NCBI GenBank assembly: GCA_035578905.1
Contig: JAQJVL010000002.1
Coordinates: 6,572,717 to 6,636,716 of the forward strand
DNA from: Stictocephala bisonia
Lineage: Eukaryota; Arthropoda; Insecta; Hemiptera; Membracidae
Reading direction: 5' to 3'
DNA: 64,000 bases
Part shown: one piece after another, positions 1 to 13,914 of the stretch
How the letters are laid out: each line of letters begins with the position of its first letter
How positions within the stretch are numbered: position 1 is the stretch's first letter
Notes under the pieces: generated by a model
The model's input: the letters and a program-made list of their open reading frames with translations, nothing else
The model's database searches: none
Told to the model about the DNA's origin: nothing
Program-made: the position numbers and the translations under genes

Positions 1-1740
1 TGAAATTATTTTAGTAAAACTAATAAACGTTAATTTCACATGAATATAAACTAAAATAAAAATATATAATAATGTAATATAGCTGATAAGTCTACAAATT
101 ATTAATTGTTCCATTATTTGGTTTCAATTTAAATTACTAGATATAATATAGGCTAATTTGTAGTTATGGAAACAGTAATTAGTTGACCTACAAATTTATT
201 TGAAAGATAACGAGATTATAATAGAAATTCCTAAAACCATTTTGATGATTTATTGTATTTACCAATATAATATAGGAAATATTAACGTTGACAGCAATAC
301 TGTAACTGTGGGCACCAGTTTATGTATATTCGTACATACGTAATGTAAAATAACATTGCTTATCCGGGAACCTTACATGAAATGTTAATTAACCGATTGC
401 TCTTCTGATTTAATTAGGTTACTACTTTTGTTACGTATTTGAGTAACATTATTTACACAAATTGGGTTATGTAAATCCGTAAAAGAAACGTTAATTTTAA
501 TGTTTGTTTAGAAGTTATTAAAGCAATTAGTAATTTGCTAAATATGCTGAATTAGTGTCCGAGTTTTTTTTTATTTATAAACAAATAATAATACCTCTTG
601 CAATGATGAACATAAGTTTTAGTTCTATGTTCTAAACAGTTATTTTAAACTATTATTATTATTTTTACTAATATTTATATCATCACTATTATTATTTTAT
701 TATTAAGCTTTTATTTTATTTTCTTCTGCTAAGAAAGCTGATGAACTTAACCCTTCCTCAAAGACCTAACCTTATAATTAACAGTAATTTGATTTATAAA
801 CTAATAATTAAATACAGATTTTTTTCTTAGGTGAGAAAAGGAATCATAACAATAACGTAGGGTTGAATTTTGATACTATTGATACAAGGTTAAATTGTAA
901 TTAATATTACATAGATTTTGTATCATTTATGTGTGTTTGCTCAGTAATATCAGAAATTAGCAAGATGGTACAGGTTAACCAAAGGATCGAATATTTTTTG
1001 AGATAATATGGTAATTTTGATTTTATAATTGATATGGGCATATACGTTTTTAAATAAAACCTACGTGATAAGAGAAAACCATACAAATAGTAGGATTCTT
1101 TAGAGCTTGTGACGTTTTAATATTTAAAGGAAAACTCCAAATCAATATGATTTTTGTTAGTAATTAAAAAATAAATAAACACACAAAATATTTTGTTTAA
1201 CGTTGAAAGGATAAATTTTCAAAATTATTTTGCCCTATGATGTGGTAAATTTAAAAACTATTTATTATTACGTATGAGTAAATTATGTTTTTCCACTTAT
1301 ATACAGTATATATAGATGTGTGTTTGTTGCAATTTTACCTTAGACGTAATTATAAAAAAGTTAAGTCCAACTAACGTAAAAAATAAAACAATGATCAAGG
1401 TAAAACAATAACATAGCATTTATACTAATTTAACTTTGCAGTTTGAATAATAAACAGTATAAGAATAAATGCCGAGAAAAACTATACTATAAACAAGTGG
1501 GTAAAGAAAATAATTACTGTCACCGTATGTTATAATGCATATTAATTACCGCAAAGTGACAAAAGAAAGCAAAGAATGCAACTAGCTGATGCAATAATAA
1601 AACAAAACAGATCAGACTGTCACCAGCTGTAATTTAAGTCATATAAAATAAACACTAAACAGAATTAATACCGCCTACTGTATAACAATGGAATAGTTGA
1701 ATATGATAATCAAACAGCAGTTATAGCGGTAATATTTACA
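1..1740. other. AT-rich intergenic DNA, nothing recognised
   Basis: Very AT-rich sequence with short homopolymer runs and frequent stops in all frames. I see no gene, repeat family or RNA gene here. It is the distal upstream region of the first cuticle-protein gene. Confidence 0.5.
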
Positions 1741-1973
1741 AACAAATAGGCTCCCGACACAACCTGAGGCGACAAGAATTGTGGTGCACTGCGTAACAGA
1801 AATATCTTGGAGATATGCCAGGATCACTCAACGATAATGCCACAATTAGGAAGAAATAGCAGTGGTATGTCGTCGCGCGTGCCGTCCATACCGATCATCG
1901 CCTGTACGTGCGTGCGAGTATGGATGTAAAACCGGTCGTAGAAGCAGAGGACTTTAGAGTCCTTGGTGAGAAC

Positions 1974-1981
1974 TATTTAAA
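1974..1981 (+). promoter_or_regulatory. TATA-like box of cuticle gene 1
   Basis: TATTTAAA lies 45 bases before the ATG at 2019. It sits in a locally GC-richer stretch (about 1745-2030) that contrasts with the AT-rich surroundings. The spacing suits a TATA-directed start with a very short leader. The three paralogs have their TATA boxes 58-60 bases before the ATG, so the leader here would be a little shorter. The start site itself is not defined. Confidence 0.55.
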
Positions 1982-2018
1982 GGACTGTCAACCCCTGAGG
2001 GGCTAGTCGCAGAGCATC

Positions 2019-5000
2019 ATGCAGTCTGTGGTAAGTAGAGAGCAGGAACACGTTACGTATTATAAGTCAATGTTAAATGTAATGTTTATTCTAACAAACG
2101 TATCTTATTGTTATTAAGAAATTAGGAGTAAAATATTGTTGTAATATAAACATAACATAAGCAATAAAACAATATTATATTGTGAAAAAAGAACACTAAT
2201 TAAACCTATTCTCAAACTTATTCACAAATTCGGAAAACTGTGTTGAGTTAATTCAAACGTATATTTGCGCTCTTAACAGACATGATTCATTTACGATGTA
2301 ATACTAAAGAGTATAATCAAAGCGAGGATTACATTATTTCGACAAATTAAATCATAAATGATACTTAACTAAACAGGTAAAGCTGTTTTATAGTAGCTTA
2401 ACATCCTCAAATGAGTTATAACATTAAAATTATTCTTTTCTAAATGAATATTAATCTGCTGGTTTAAAATTCAAAGTAAATTTACACCGTTAAATGAAAA
2501 ATTCCAAACTATATACATAAACAATTAGGGAATAGTATCAAAGAATTAACCTATAATCAGTTTATAAGAAATATGAAAAGGGAACATAAGTATTGAGTTG
2601 GTTCAAATTAAACCCATAGAGAATATAAGCTTACTGTTTTTTCCTACACATTCTTTGAAACAATGTTATGCTTTATAAATTTATTTGTATCACAAACCCA
2701 GTAAAAATTCATTCTTAAGATAAAATAATTTAACAATCACTGTAAAGCCTTTCAAATTTTTTTCAATATTTACACTTACAACAACATTTTTATAATATAT
2801 TACTAAACAGTTAAAAATTTAATAAAAACAAATAAAATGAGAAAAACACAAGTTTTTAATATTCACCACTTTGTCAGGATCTTATATTTGTTGATAGTAG
2901 GTTTATTTATGAATACTTTAAGCCTATTGTTGAGTAGAGCAATAAAATGATTGTTCAAATAGATTTGTACTGAATTATTCAAAAAAGTACTTTAATTAAA
3001 ATTTGGCCAATCAGGCTTGAAATTATTGCTTTTTAATTTATATAATAATAAAGTTTTAATTTGCCATGCAGAAAGTACTTTAAATTGTACAAACATATGT
3101 CAATTTTTCAATTTTTGTTAAAGTTAGTTTTGTGTTTAATCAATAAAGTAAGAATCCTTTTAGAAGGGTTGATATTTAAAGTATTTATATTTGTGTGACA
3201 GTGGACTTATGTTTTACGTGTATGATTGTGTCGGGTTATAACATAAACTTTGTTAAAAATGTTTTATAAAAATATAGTAACATTAGTCTATCTTTTCACA
3301 AATGAAGCCATTATCAACATAAAGCTCGACTAAACATTGTTTAGCGACAATGATATAAAATATGTTACTAAAAATGTAAAAAACTTAGTATTTTTCCATG
3401 TTTAGAATAGCTTAAAGTATTTCTTAATATAATATAATAATTATAACAGTTATTTACAAGAGTAATAAATGAGGGCTATTTTGGTTTAATTTATAATCAG
3501 GAAAAGAAAAACTATCAAAATGTAAACAATTAGCAATAACTTATAATAGCCATTGCAAGAGAAATATAAAGAAGAAAACTTTTATTAAAAGCCAATGAAT
3601 ATGTAGTAAATTGAAAACTTTGTATTCTATTTTTGGAGGAAAGAGGAAGTTGTTTTTTTTTTTTTTTTTTTTTTTTGTCAATAACAATATTCATTTAATC
3701 TGTATAGATAACATATGAGTTTTTTGTCATTATCATTTCTATATGTGTCACTTACACCCATGTTGTATTTAATTTAAGGCTTTTAACTTCAAATAGTGTA
3801 TACATTAGCAACAAATATGACAAGTTTTTAATTAAAAATAAATATAAATTATTGCATCTGGAATATTAAAGTAGGTTATTAAATTAAACGTTTCTCATGA
3901 ATCCAAATAAACTCCTGAGTTTATAAAAGTAAAATTCAATGAACCCAAAACAATTTTGAAACACGATTAATATTTTAAAATATAGTTTAATGGCACATAA
4001 AATACTTTTTAGTGGTTCAGAGTTAGAAAATAAGAAGAGAGAATAAAAGAGTTACTTATATATTTAGACCGAATTCCAATTATGGTAAAGTATGTCAGAT
4101 GATGTAAAACAAATAAAGTGGTTTGGAGTTTAGTAATTTTTAAAATGTCTAATTTGTTAATTTGTATATATACCACCCGTTAACAAATATTATAAACATT
4201 TATTGCGAAATTTGATCACAACTATAACCTGTATTATCTTTTGTTTAAAACTTGAGAGAGTCCTCTTGAGAAAACAAAAATTTATTTAAGTAAAATCACA
4301 AAATCTTGTGAAGTGTAGCGAATCTAACACCAATTAATAGTTTTATGAAATTTTCTATTTATTTGAATTATTATTTATTTGAAAATTATTTAAACTGATA
4401 ACTCTTTTTTGATGAATGTATGTTATTTTAAGTTAGTATTGGTATTAATAAATTAAAAATATTACTAACCCAATATAACATCTTATAAATTTATATATTA
4501 TTATAACAAGGTTTTATGTATTAGTTTGTATAAATATGCTAATAATATAGGACCAAAATTTAATATATCATCATCTGTTAGATGGTACTTTTTTGAAGTA
4601 CAATGAAGTTTTTTCTCATTACATATTATGTTAATCTAATTATAGGTTTAGCAAAATAAATAACGCTGAATTATTAAACGTAGTAAGGAAATACAGTTTC
4701 ATCCAATATAACGAATATCAGAAATATTTTTAATGCTCTTCACAAAGGGTGTGTTTTTAACCACATGCAAAGAGGTGTAAGTATATAGAAAAGAAGGGTG
4801 ATTTATTTTTATTTAAGAATTTGGATGTACAGTTGTAGATTGAATGTTTTGGAAACAATACTCTTCTTTAAAAGAGGATTAGATTGTTATGCAAATTTAA
4901 AATTTAGAAAATATAAGGAATAAATATATATTTTCTTCTTCTTACAGTTTGCATTCCTGTTGGCGACAGCCGTCCTTGTGTCCGGATCTTATCCCGGCTA

Positions 5001-5343
5001 CCCCTACCCTTACTACTACGGAGGACCGTACTACTCCGGACCCCTAGCATCTCCAGTGTTGCTGCCATCCGGTTACCTGGCCGATACTCCAGAAGTAGCT
5101 GAGGCTAAGTCTACCCATGCTAGTCGTCTGGCGTTAGCAGCAGCTGCCGCAGCTGCTTCCCCTGACTATCCTGCCCCTGTGGTATTGCCCAGTGGGTATC
5201 TGGCTGACACCCCTGAAGTGGCTGCCGCAAAGGCTGCACACTTCGCTGAACTTGCCAAGGCAGGAGGTGCTTTTCCTTACTACCCTACTCCATACGCACC
5301 AGGATATGATGGCCATTATGTCCCAGACCAAAATGGTTGGTAG
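2019..5343 (+). CDS. Cuticular protein with two 18-residue motifs (gene 1), two exons
   Basis: Structural cuticle protein, expected to be secreted by epidermal cells into chitinous cuticle. The coding joins are 2019-2030 (ATG CAG TCT GTG, MQSV) and 4948-5343, giving 135 residues. The donor is gtaagt at 2031 and the acceptor ttcttcttacag ends at 4947, phase 0. Residues 1-17 form a signal peptide (hydrophobic [11 protein letters not shown]). A Tyr/Pro/Gly-rich stretch follows (19-35). The 18-residue cuticle motif occurs twice, at about 40-61 (a diverged copy, EVAEAKSTH) and 81-102 (canonical, [14 protein letters not shown]), separated by an Ala run. The tail is Tyr/Pro-rich and ends PDQNGW. There are no cysteines and no chitin-binding R&R consensus. 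It is shorter than its three paralogs in the window and lacks their DDGSYK C-terminus, so it is the most diverged member. Family assignment is strong; the tissue and stage of use are unknown. Confidence 0.9.
2031..4947 (+). other. Intron of cuticle gene 1
   Basis: Phase-0 GT-AG intron of 2,917 bases. It is AT-rich and holds no gene that I can see. A T homopolymer of about 25 bases at 3652-3676 is the only simple repeat of note. Confidence 0.8.
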
Positions 5344-5372
5344 TGCAGACAATGATTGGGAGGATATACTTT

Positions 5373-5397
5373 TGTAAATATGAGTTTAATAAATAAA
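5373..5397 (+). terminator. 3' UTR elements of gene 1: Pumilio-type TGTAAATA and polyadenylation signals
   Basis: TGTAAATA at 5373-5380 matches the PUF-protein consensus UGUANAUA. Two overlapping AATAAA hexamers follow at 5388-5393 and 5392-5397, only 45-54 bases after the stop codon. This predicts a very short 3' UTR. Confidence 0.65.
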
Positions 5398-5409
5398 ATC
5401 TATTGATAG

Positions 5410-7825
5410 CTTACTTAGCACATTTTAGGTTATTTACCCTTCCCACCCCAAGTATTTTGAACAATTATACTATTTCCTATGACAAATCTTATACAATAAA
5501 CTTTAACAATTCACTTAATTTATTTCATATTGTGAAAAATTAGCTAAACGATAAAGAGCAATATGAATATATTTTAAAACATAGGCAGAGAAATAAAAAT
5601 ATAAACATTTAAAATTAAGATTAAGTGTTTTAGATGAACTCATTTAGAAAATTCCCTGTTCAGTATAAAACATTCTGTATAAAAATACAGTTTTCTTAAC
5701 TCCTTTACTACTACCACATGTAATATATTCTTTAATGTTTTTTATCGTTAAGCATAGCATGTTTATAAATTGTCTATATCAAGATTAATATTAGCTATAG
5801 TACAAGATGTATCTATACACAAGTATTCTTGATAAACTATTGTTTTTTTTTTTGTTTTTTTTTTATAAAATTCATAAGGAATGATTATTGGTCCAGATTT
5901 TTAAAACAAGTTTTGATGCCTTATGTTACACGATCCCATTTAAAATAAATAATGTGATATGATACAGTTTTAGGAATACATATTTGACATACTATAAACT
6001 AGTTTAAGTCCAAACTGTTACATTATATAGACTTGACTTTGTGTAATTGTATATTCTGTTTGTTAGGTTGTTGTTTATGACAAGTTTAGATCCGTAGTCT
6101 TGTCCTGTAGCGGAACTTCAATATCTTTAGTCAGAAAAATAATTCAATTTTAAAATATGTATGGCAAGAAGGAGGTTTAGTTTTTTTGGAATTAAGAAAC
6201 TTACTCCAATTCACGTGTTTGCATCTTGAATAAAACATGTTGTCTTCTCATTGTTATATACCCAGATAGAGACTTTATAAAGGGAAGGGAAAAAAATACT
6301 GTAGTAGCCAGAGAGAAGGGTGGGAGAGTCGAAATATTTTGATAAAATGTCAAGTGTTAAAATCTCAAGAATTATATTTTTACACACATCATCGACATGT
6401 ATATCAAATATAAAATTCTCGTAAATTAGTTTTTCAATGAATTTAGCAGCTGGTCTAGTGAAGAAAATTTTTATGACAGGGTAGCAGTAAATTTAGAAAT
6501 TTCGATTTCAGATGAATATAGAATATATTAAAGTGACCATGAGTAATAAATAATTGGTGGAAGATTTGAATAATGCATTTTATTTAAAGTTTAAATGTTG
6601 TACTTTCAAAGTTTTCTTTGCTTGACCTGCAGCATACTTTAAAAAGTGATAACAATTTAATTTCATATTTATGAACACTTTGTAGCTTTTATCAGTGAAA
6701 ACTAAATTATTTGAAGAGGCCCGTATTTGAAAGATATCATTACGTTAGTCAATATCACTAAAGGACAAAGTCTACAAGCAAGTCTTAATTTGCTGGTGTA
6801 CTTCCTATCAACTGTTCTAGTTTTGAAATCACACTTGTGTTATATACTATATACAGCACTTATGGTTTAGCAATAAATGTTAATAGTTTGATGTTATTAG
6901 TTTGTGTTGAGTTTATAGACTATGGGTTTATAATGTTAGTTAGACTAAGCTTTTTTGTATAAATTATAGGTAATCAATGATTTAGTTTAATAATACGTAC
7001 ATAATACTTATAATCTTGCAGATTTTATCTGATTTTATTACATTAATATGAATAGATAAAGTACATGTTTAAATAATAACTGATATTTAAAACCTCTTGC
7101 CTATCCGTTTGGTATAGATAATTTATGTCATTAGGCCAATTATTGAGGATTATTTAATAATTGAGTTATTTATAATATATATGACCACTATGCAGATTAA
7201 CAGATAAATAAATAATATTTTCCAAAAGGTGATTCTTATTGAATAAAACGTAATGCTTGGATATATATGTAATATATGAATACTTTCAGCAGGTGGTATG
7301 TTTGAAAATTTGCCATTTTATAAAAACATTAATACGTCATAAGAAATTAAGCATTACGTTTAATATTAAATAGATTTTGTACATTGTACATATATACTAA
7401 GATAATAACCTGTTATTAGAGATTATAATGATAGCCCTACTCCTTGAATATAACAATTAACTTTTAATAGTCTTTTTTCGTATATACTGTTATAATGGTC
7501 GAGTCTCCTACCTACAATCTGGTGTTGACTTTTGGAACTATTCCAGAATTATCTTACACGTTCATTTAACTATTATTAGACCGCTCGCACATCCATCCGT
7601 CACCAAACCGTTGTGTTAGCTGAAAAATGGTGGCAGGTAACACTCTCTTCCCCACTTTGCCACCAGGTAGTGCCAGTTATCAGTAGATGATGACCACGTT
7701 TTGTATTTGAACTTCACTTATATATTTCACTCATGTATTTATTATATGTGCATTTCAAACTATGATATATTTTTAAACACAGGTGTTAATAAACATCCAC
7801 GATAAAAGCGTTGTTCTGATTTTTT
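5410..7825. other. AT-rich intergenic DNA, nothing recognised
   Basis: No coding region or repeat family recognised. A small hairpin (GGTGGCA with TGCCACC, near 7630-7665) is the only structure noticed. Confidence 0.45.
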
Positions 7826-7827
7826 TT

Positions 7828-8042
7828 AAAGGAGACTCCAAGTTAATTCTTAACCTTACTCTGTCCTCATATCCTATTGATCTGTGTGAGGAACTTATTC
7901 AGACAGAGTAAAAGGGTGAACCAGTACAGTATGAGGTAAGTGTTACCGAAAAATGTTACAGTCTAGGCCAGATTTGAACGTGCACTCGCTCTACTTAAGC
8001 TCAAGTCCTATCATCTTACCGCTCGCCCACCGGCAGGCTGAA
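7828..8042 (-). repeat. tRNA-derived SINE, copy A
   Basis: Reading the minus strand, the head GTGGGCGAGCGGTAAGATG resembles a tRNA-Leu/Ser A box, and a degenerate B box (GTTCAAATCTGG) follows. Then comes a body shared with the copies at 27002-27232 and 45882-46112, including TACTGTACTGGTTCACCC and GAATAAGTTCCT. It ends in an A-rich tail. The copies show many substitutions, so the insertion is not recent. Confidence 0.8.
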
Positions 8043-8269
8043 ATTGTCATTTTATTTTATAGAAAAATATATTTTAGTTAATTATAAAAATACATATATA
8101 AAGGAATACAATTAAAAACTGATTCCTAGAAACTTTACACAGTTATGTTTTCTTTTAAAAATTGATATTTAGAAAGCTTTAAACTTCAATTATTGAAATT
8201 ATCAACTGCCTTGTGGAGAATAAAATGAAATATGTGACAGGTTAATTATATTTTTTGAACACGTAAACT

Positions 8270-8611
8270 GTGTTGTATAGAAAGCTAGTAAACTTATCAA
8301 AAAAATTGCCTGAAGTTTTATACAAAGGTACGCTTTTTAACACTTTACAGGCCGTTCGTTTGAAGTCACCTTTAGTATCCTACTATTATTTCGAAGAGAG
8401 ATCAGGAGTACACGAACCAGGCCGTCCAGAGGAAACTCATCTATGTGTGGTGTATGAAATGAAGGTGCACCTAGAACTTAATTTATTAACATTCTTTCTC
8501 ATAGTATTCAGAGTTATCTGTTATTTTTACATAATGATTCAAAGCCACACTGATGGAGATCATCTGTCTATGAGTTTCAAGACATTAATTTCTTTGTCTA
8601 AGCCTTGGTGA
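8270..8611 (+). other. Open reading frame of 113 codons, probably not a gene
   Basis: The frame is open for 113 codons, but the composition matches the AT-rich background. I recognise no domain and see no promoter or splice support. It lies between a SINE and a TIR element. I list it only because it is long for this sequence; chance is the likeliest explanation. Confidence 0.15.
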
Positions 8612-8685
8612 TTTAATCTAGTATTTATATAACCTAGTTTTCCAAAAAGACTTCTAAACCTAGACGTTTTCGGTAAGGATTGGGC

Positions 8686-9057
8686 AGGTTCCTAATTCAC
8701 TACCACTACTCTTTCCGTTACTTCACTACCACTAATTCTTTTAAGGCAATTGTGGTTATGTTAGGTGAGGTCAGGCTAGGTTAGGTTAGGTTAGGTGGCT
8801 ATTAAATTAGATTAAAAAACTGGTAAATCTAATGATTGACTTACCACCGAATGTGCTCTCCGTGTGTCTGTTCTTGGATAGCTATAAGTCCAGCAATATT
8901 GGATCACTAGCAGATAAGGAATACCACAGGGGACGTAAAAATGGGAACAGTCGGGATTGGGTAAAAGTTTTTAGAAAAATAGAATATTAATCAAGCGGTA
9001 GTTAACTAACGGAAACAACAAAAATAAAGCAGTGGTAGTAAATTACTGGAAAAAATC
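8686..9057 (+). mobile_element. TIR element (MITE-like) with TTAGG array, copy 1
   Basis: Both ends carry inverted versions of a terminal sequence like TTCACTACCACTA. Inside are degenerate TTAGG repeats (about 8763-8800) and a shared body with CTGGTAAATC, GACTTACC and ACCACAG(T/G)GGACGTAAAAA. Copies 2 and 3 have the same order of parts. No transposase is encoded, so it is a non-autonomous element of unknown superfamily. Confidence 0.7.
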
Positions 9058-9059
9058 CA

Positions 9060-9913
9060 AAAGTATGTTACAGTAAAAAAAAATAAATAATAATGATGTA
9101 GTTTTAAATGCACTCACGACACTCGACATTTTGTCTGCCAACCCAAAATCACAAAGAAGCTCATCGTTTTCATGCACGAGAGGAATTTTGCAAATGTTTA
9201 CCAAATTCCGATACCGTAAACCACAGAATATTTCATACTTGGTTTAACACTGTGCAACACGGTTCCACCAATCGCAGATGTCGTCAGTTGTCCCTTGGAC
9301 CATAACTGGCAGGACATTTATATCAAGGGAATTCTGGAAATGCTACAGTATCTTGAGCAGTGTTCTACATCTATCATCATGAACTTTCAGGTACAATAGT
9401 TTATTATTATTTTGGGGTTTATTTTAAACCCAATCAGACCATGGGAAGTACAGTCGACACTGTTTTGATGAGTATCGACTGTATTGCAATCGTTGAGTCT
9501 ACACTAAAATCAAATAACATCAAATCTCTTTATTTAAGATAGTCAGAAGCTGCATTCTTCCGTCTCTAATTGTTGTTCCTTATTCCGAGTGACTTTTCAT
9601 TCTTTTACTATATATTATTGTTCCTGTTATTTTTCCTGCTAATGTATGGCAACTTTCCAATTAAAGCCTTTTTTCTTAATGTATTCATACTGGAAAGAGA
9701 TGTTTGTACTGTACCTTCTTCATATATGCCACTTTTAATTCATCAATTCATTAAATTGTTTTTGTTTTGCCCTATTTAATTCACATAACATTCCAAATGC
9801 TCTCAAAGACGTCATATTTTTATATTATATCGATAGAAATGTTGTTTATATTACAATGCATGCCAGTGTATAAAATGTAAGTCTTCATTTACCTTATTTC
9901 ACTAAAAATTCGT
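9060..9913. other. Spacer between two MITE-like copies, no gene
   Basis: Several frames of 60-69 codons are open here. None shows a recognisable domain or a composition unlike the background, and I do not regard them as genes. Confidence 0.4.
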
Positions 9914-10258
9914 ACCTTTTCCGTCAATTCATATCACTACTTTTTCCATTACTTCACTACCACTAATTTTTTATCTCAATTTCAGTTAGGTTAAATTAGG
10001 TCAGTTCAAGTTAGGTTGAGTTAGTTTAGGTGGCTACTAAAGTTTATCACATACTGGTAAATCCAATGATTTATTTACCGCCGAATGCATTCTCCGTGGA
10101 AGATAGCTTGTATTGGATTCCTAGCGTATAAGGCATACCACAGTGGACGTAAAAATTAATGGTGAACACTTTTTAGAGTGATGGAATATATATCAAGTGG
10201 TAGTGAACTAACGCAAATGAAAAAAAAGTAATGGTAGTGAATTAACGGAAAAGTTCCC
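9914..10258 (+). mobile_element. TIR element (MITE-like) with degenerate TTAGG array, copy 2
   Basis: It starts CTTTTCCGTCAATTCA and ends TGAATTAACGGAAAAG, which are near-inverse terminal sequences. Subterminal CACTACCACTA/TGGTAGTGAA motifs, a degenerate TTAGG-like block (about 9984-10030) and the GGACGTAAAAATT body are shared with the copies at 8686 and 22038. Confidence 0.75.
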
Positions 10259-10259
10259 A

Positions 10260-12425
10260 AATTTCCTTTGTATACACTTATCATATTAGGAAACTACAAT
10301 AAATTGGTTACTCTTCAAAGTAACAGTTTATTCTTTATATTAATTTTCTTTTGTTTTTAGTAAAAAGATCTTAATATTACTTTCATTGTTAAATGTCAGT
10401 AATAATTTGGATAATTGAACCTGCTGAAAGTAGAATTGATTAAAAAAAACAATTCCAAATAAAATAAATTCACAGATAAGCCCTACGTAAATCACTTAAT
10501 TGATGTACATTTATGTAGTTATATTTAAGGTGACTTAAAATTAATATGTAATTACCGCAGATAATCAGTATATATATTAGTACTTTGTCTGACCTACTCT
10601 CGAATAGGTTCACTACTTTGCTGTAAGATGGCAGCACTGTACTGCCCTGATTTTTTAAAACATTTCGAGCTTGTATATTTGATAAATTAGTGCTTCAAAT
10701 TTAATATGCTATAATTGGATTTATTAAAGTTCTTTGTACACAAATATACACAAATACATTTCTCTAATAAATAATAATATTTAGCATTATTTTACCAATG
10801 TTGACAATGATGTAAATAAATAAGGATTAGCAGTAAGTTTGTAAATTCAAACTGGCTATGAACAGTTGTTCACGTGTAATAAAATCATAAATAAATTATA
10901 ATTTTTTTCTAAAAACTGACAGTATCAGTTTGAAAAATTCCATTAGCAACTAAATAACTTGATCTGCAAGATAAACATGGTTTTGTGGTCGCAGTAAACA
11001 TCTGGGAGGAATTTATTATTAGATTATAACTAATTTACGTCTTTATAAGACAGAAGTAATAGTTATTAAAATTATACTGAACTGACAAGGTGCTAGCCCT
11101 GACATCTGCCTGGTAAACTGGAAAAAGAACTACACGACACACATTACATGCACTATTGGTTGCAACATCTATTTCTCTCTTCTCTGTGGTCTTAAATTAA
11201 CTAATTTTTTCATATTTTTTTTTTATAAATATCTAAAAAATAGTTCTAAAAAACTACTTAATGTAAAAAGAAAATTTTAATAGTTATCAATGGATCTAAA
11301 GAGATTTTATAAAAGAAATCGTTCCATATTTGCAAAAATAATTCGAATCCCATCTCAAAATGATGTGTTAAGAAAACACCTTACATAACGTTACACCCAA
11401 TTTAGATAAATATGTGAATCGTGGCACGATAATTGGGTTTGTTTCTGTGGGAACTGGTGCGTGAACAACGGTGTTGTTATGCCGTTTGTATTACGTGCGT
11501 GAAACAGAGGGATAAATAACAGCCATGATGAGGTATTGGTGTCTATGTTGCATATTAACACTAGCAAAAAGTATGCCAAAACCTTTTAGTTAAACTTTTA
11601 TCGTTATTATATTCTATGTTATTGTTTTAAACCAATTACTAATTTTCCTAATACTGAAGGACTATAAATTTACATTTTAGTAAGTATAGTTTTACATATA
11701 AAACCTAAAGAGTATACAAAAGAAAATAAAATTCAATTTATTTCAAAATATTTGGGAGAATTTGGTTTATATAACAAGAGGTGGGCTTTAATTTTGTTAA
11801 CTTCCGATCTAATTTGATAAAATATGAAGACTTTCTCGGGTTTAAATTATCAAACTATTTAAACTACAAAAAGGTACCATAACTTTAGGATTAGTAATTG
11901 TATCATAAGTAAATACACATTTACTTTGAAGAGTTTACAGTTCAGTATCCAATAGTAATAGGCCCTACATATCAGACTGAGTAAAGGATCAGCTGAGAAT
12001 CACCAATGTATTTTTTTTTCTTCGGCCTCTAAAGTAAGGGCGTAGTTGTAAACAAAGACTTCATTCATCCACATAATCATCACATCTGTTTGACGTCCGT
12101 ATTTGCCTATTCTATTAAATTAATATTTGTTAGATATTCAAGCGAAACAGTTAAATTGTTAGCTTCAAATTAATACTAGGCACACAAAAATGACATTCAT
12201 TTGTGAACTATAATCGACTAAATCTAGATAATTGTTGTCTCTCTTGAAGTAAATGGTAAATATCATTAAATGATCATTCGACTTGATTATGTGATGTATC
12301 CGTGGCGTGATATTTTAGTATAAATAAGCTATGAAGTACTCTAGAATAAGCTGAGTAGAGTTTATAAATATTGTAAGTCTACACAACTTTTCTTTCTACT
12401 CATTTGTTGAAGTCGGTGTTCGGAT
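10260..12425. other. AT-rich intergenic DNA, nothing recognised
   Basis: No supported feature. A 62-codon minus-strand frame near 11391-11579 has no recognisable domain. Confidence 0.4.
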
Positions 12426-12429
12426 TATA

Positions 12430-12665
12430 TCGGTCAGGTTGTCCGTGTTGGGTGGTAGTCAAAGTGCGGATGTTGTGTACGGGAGATAAGTGAGTATTAT
12501 TCTTGTCAATCAGTTTAAAATCAGACCAATACTACGTGGTTTGGATTCCTCGTAAGCCTGTTGGTCCCTTAGTTGCCATGGCTATTCCGCTACGACCCTT
12601 TCTGGGCATAAGTTGAACTTAATTAGTAACCAGACTACACAGGTCGTACACATTTATCCTGCACT
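12430..12665 (-). repeat. Interspersed repeat family A, minus copy
   Basis: The minus strand aligns with copies at 20490-21400, 28700-28960 and 37370-37680. Shared landmarks (family orientation) are CTGGTTACTAA, the AACTAAGGGACC block, the ACGTGG..CCACGTAGTA near-palindrome, CTGATTTTCAGC and CACCCAACATGGAC. No coding capacity is visible. The near-palindrome contains a B-box-like GTGGTTCG..TTCC, so a SINE origin is possible, but the class is undetermined. Confidence 0.65.
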
Positions 12666-13914
12666 CATATAAATAAATCGTATTCGCCTTAAGGTATACA
12701 AAAAATGTTGTCGGTGTCTCATGTCCGAGAATAATCTAAGAACGTTGGCCAATCCAAATATATTAAAGACCTGATTTCTGGAATAATTTGGCTGAAGACC
12801 TTAATTATTGACACTATTTACTACTATACAACGTTTGGTAGAATTTAATTAGAAAAATATAACTCAGATTATACCTATTAAAAAGAACAAATGACGTGTT
12901 TTTTAAAGTTTTTTTTAAGTCTAAAGAGCTTAAATTTGACTTTCTCATAAACAATATAAATAAAATGAACTATGATTTCTCAAACTTAACAATTCATTGG
13001 TAAATGGTGTATTTATAGATTCTCGAATCTATACGACAAAGTGTTAGACCTTTAATCGTGAAGTTGGAGGATATAACTGATACATATGGTAGATAAGTGG
13101 CAAGAAATGTGAGAAAAATGTTAGTCGTACGTCCTAAGTAGGCAATTTGACTTTAGTTAGTTTTGTGTTTTTTTTAACAAATAATTTTAACCAGTATACT
13201 CTCAAAAATGTTTATATTAGACGCTTAGTCTATAGTTTCAGTTATCTACAAAATTTTAAACCTTTGCTTTAAAAAAAAACCATAATTTTGAGAAATAATC
13301 GTATGTTATTGCTATGTTTAGTTTACCAAAAGGAGATAAACTGTCTATAATAAACGATCGATCTTTAATTTGGCACTTTTCAATTTGGGAGATTGTAGAC
13401 AGATGTAATGGCGCAGTACTCTGGAGGGCGTGGGCAGCTAGCTTCCTGCATGCCTACCCTCACCTCACGACCTCACCTTGCTATCGGAGCTCCATCTACA
13501 TCGACCAATAGGAAGCCGTGGATAGAGGTCACGCAGTGCACTGCAGTATTAAATGGCACGGAGACAAATGGTAATTGCGCTTGTCAAACGAAATTAAGAC
13601 ATTATTTACAAAATGTGTTTAGACTTAATCACATGGAAAGAAGTTGTCAATTATCTTTCTTTACATTCCTTTCAAGTATGTGATAAATAGGTTCAGCTTG
13701 ATTATTCCTTCTGCGTGTTTGGGATTTTATATCCCTACTCCTGGAATTCTTTTATACAGTTTAATATGTAAACTAGTATTGTGTATATCACTAGTGATTA
13801 TTACAGATAGTAAACTAGTATTTAATGTAGTTAAATTGGATATAATGATCTGTTACATAAACATCCCTATGCGTAGATAGTTAAATCTAAAATCGAGGCT
13901 AGAGTTAAGTTTAG

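Noticed and set aside
5134..5377. Second short genes overlapping exon 2 of cuticle gene 1
   Set aside because: They are other-frame shadows of the cuticle coding exon.
8270..8611. 113-codon open frame as a possible gene
   Set aside because: Background composition, no recognisable domain, no promoter or splice context; kept only as a low-confidence entry.
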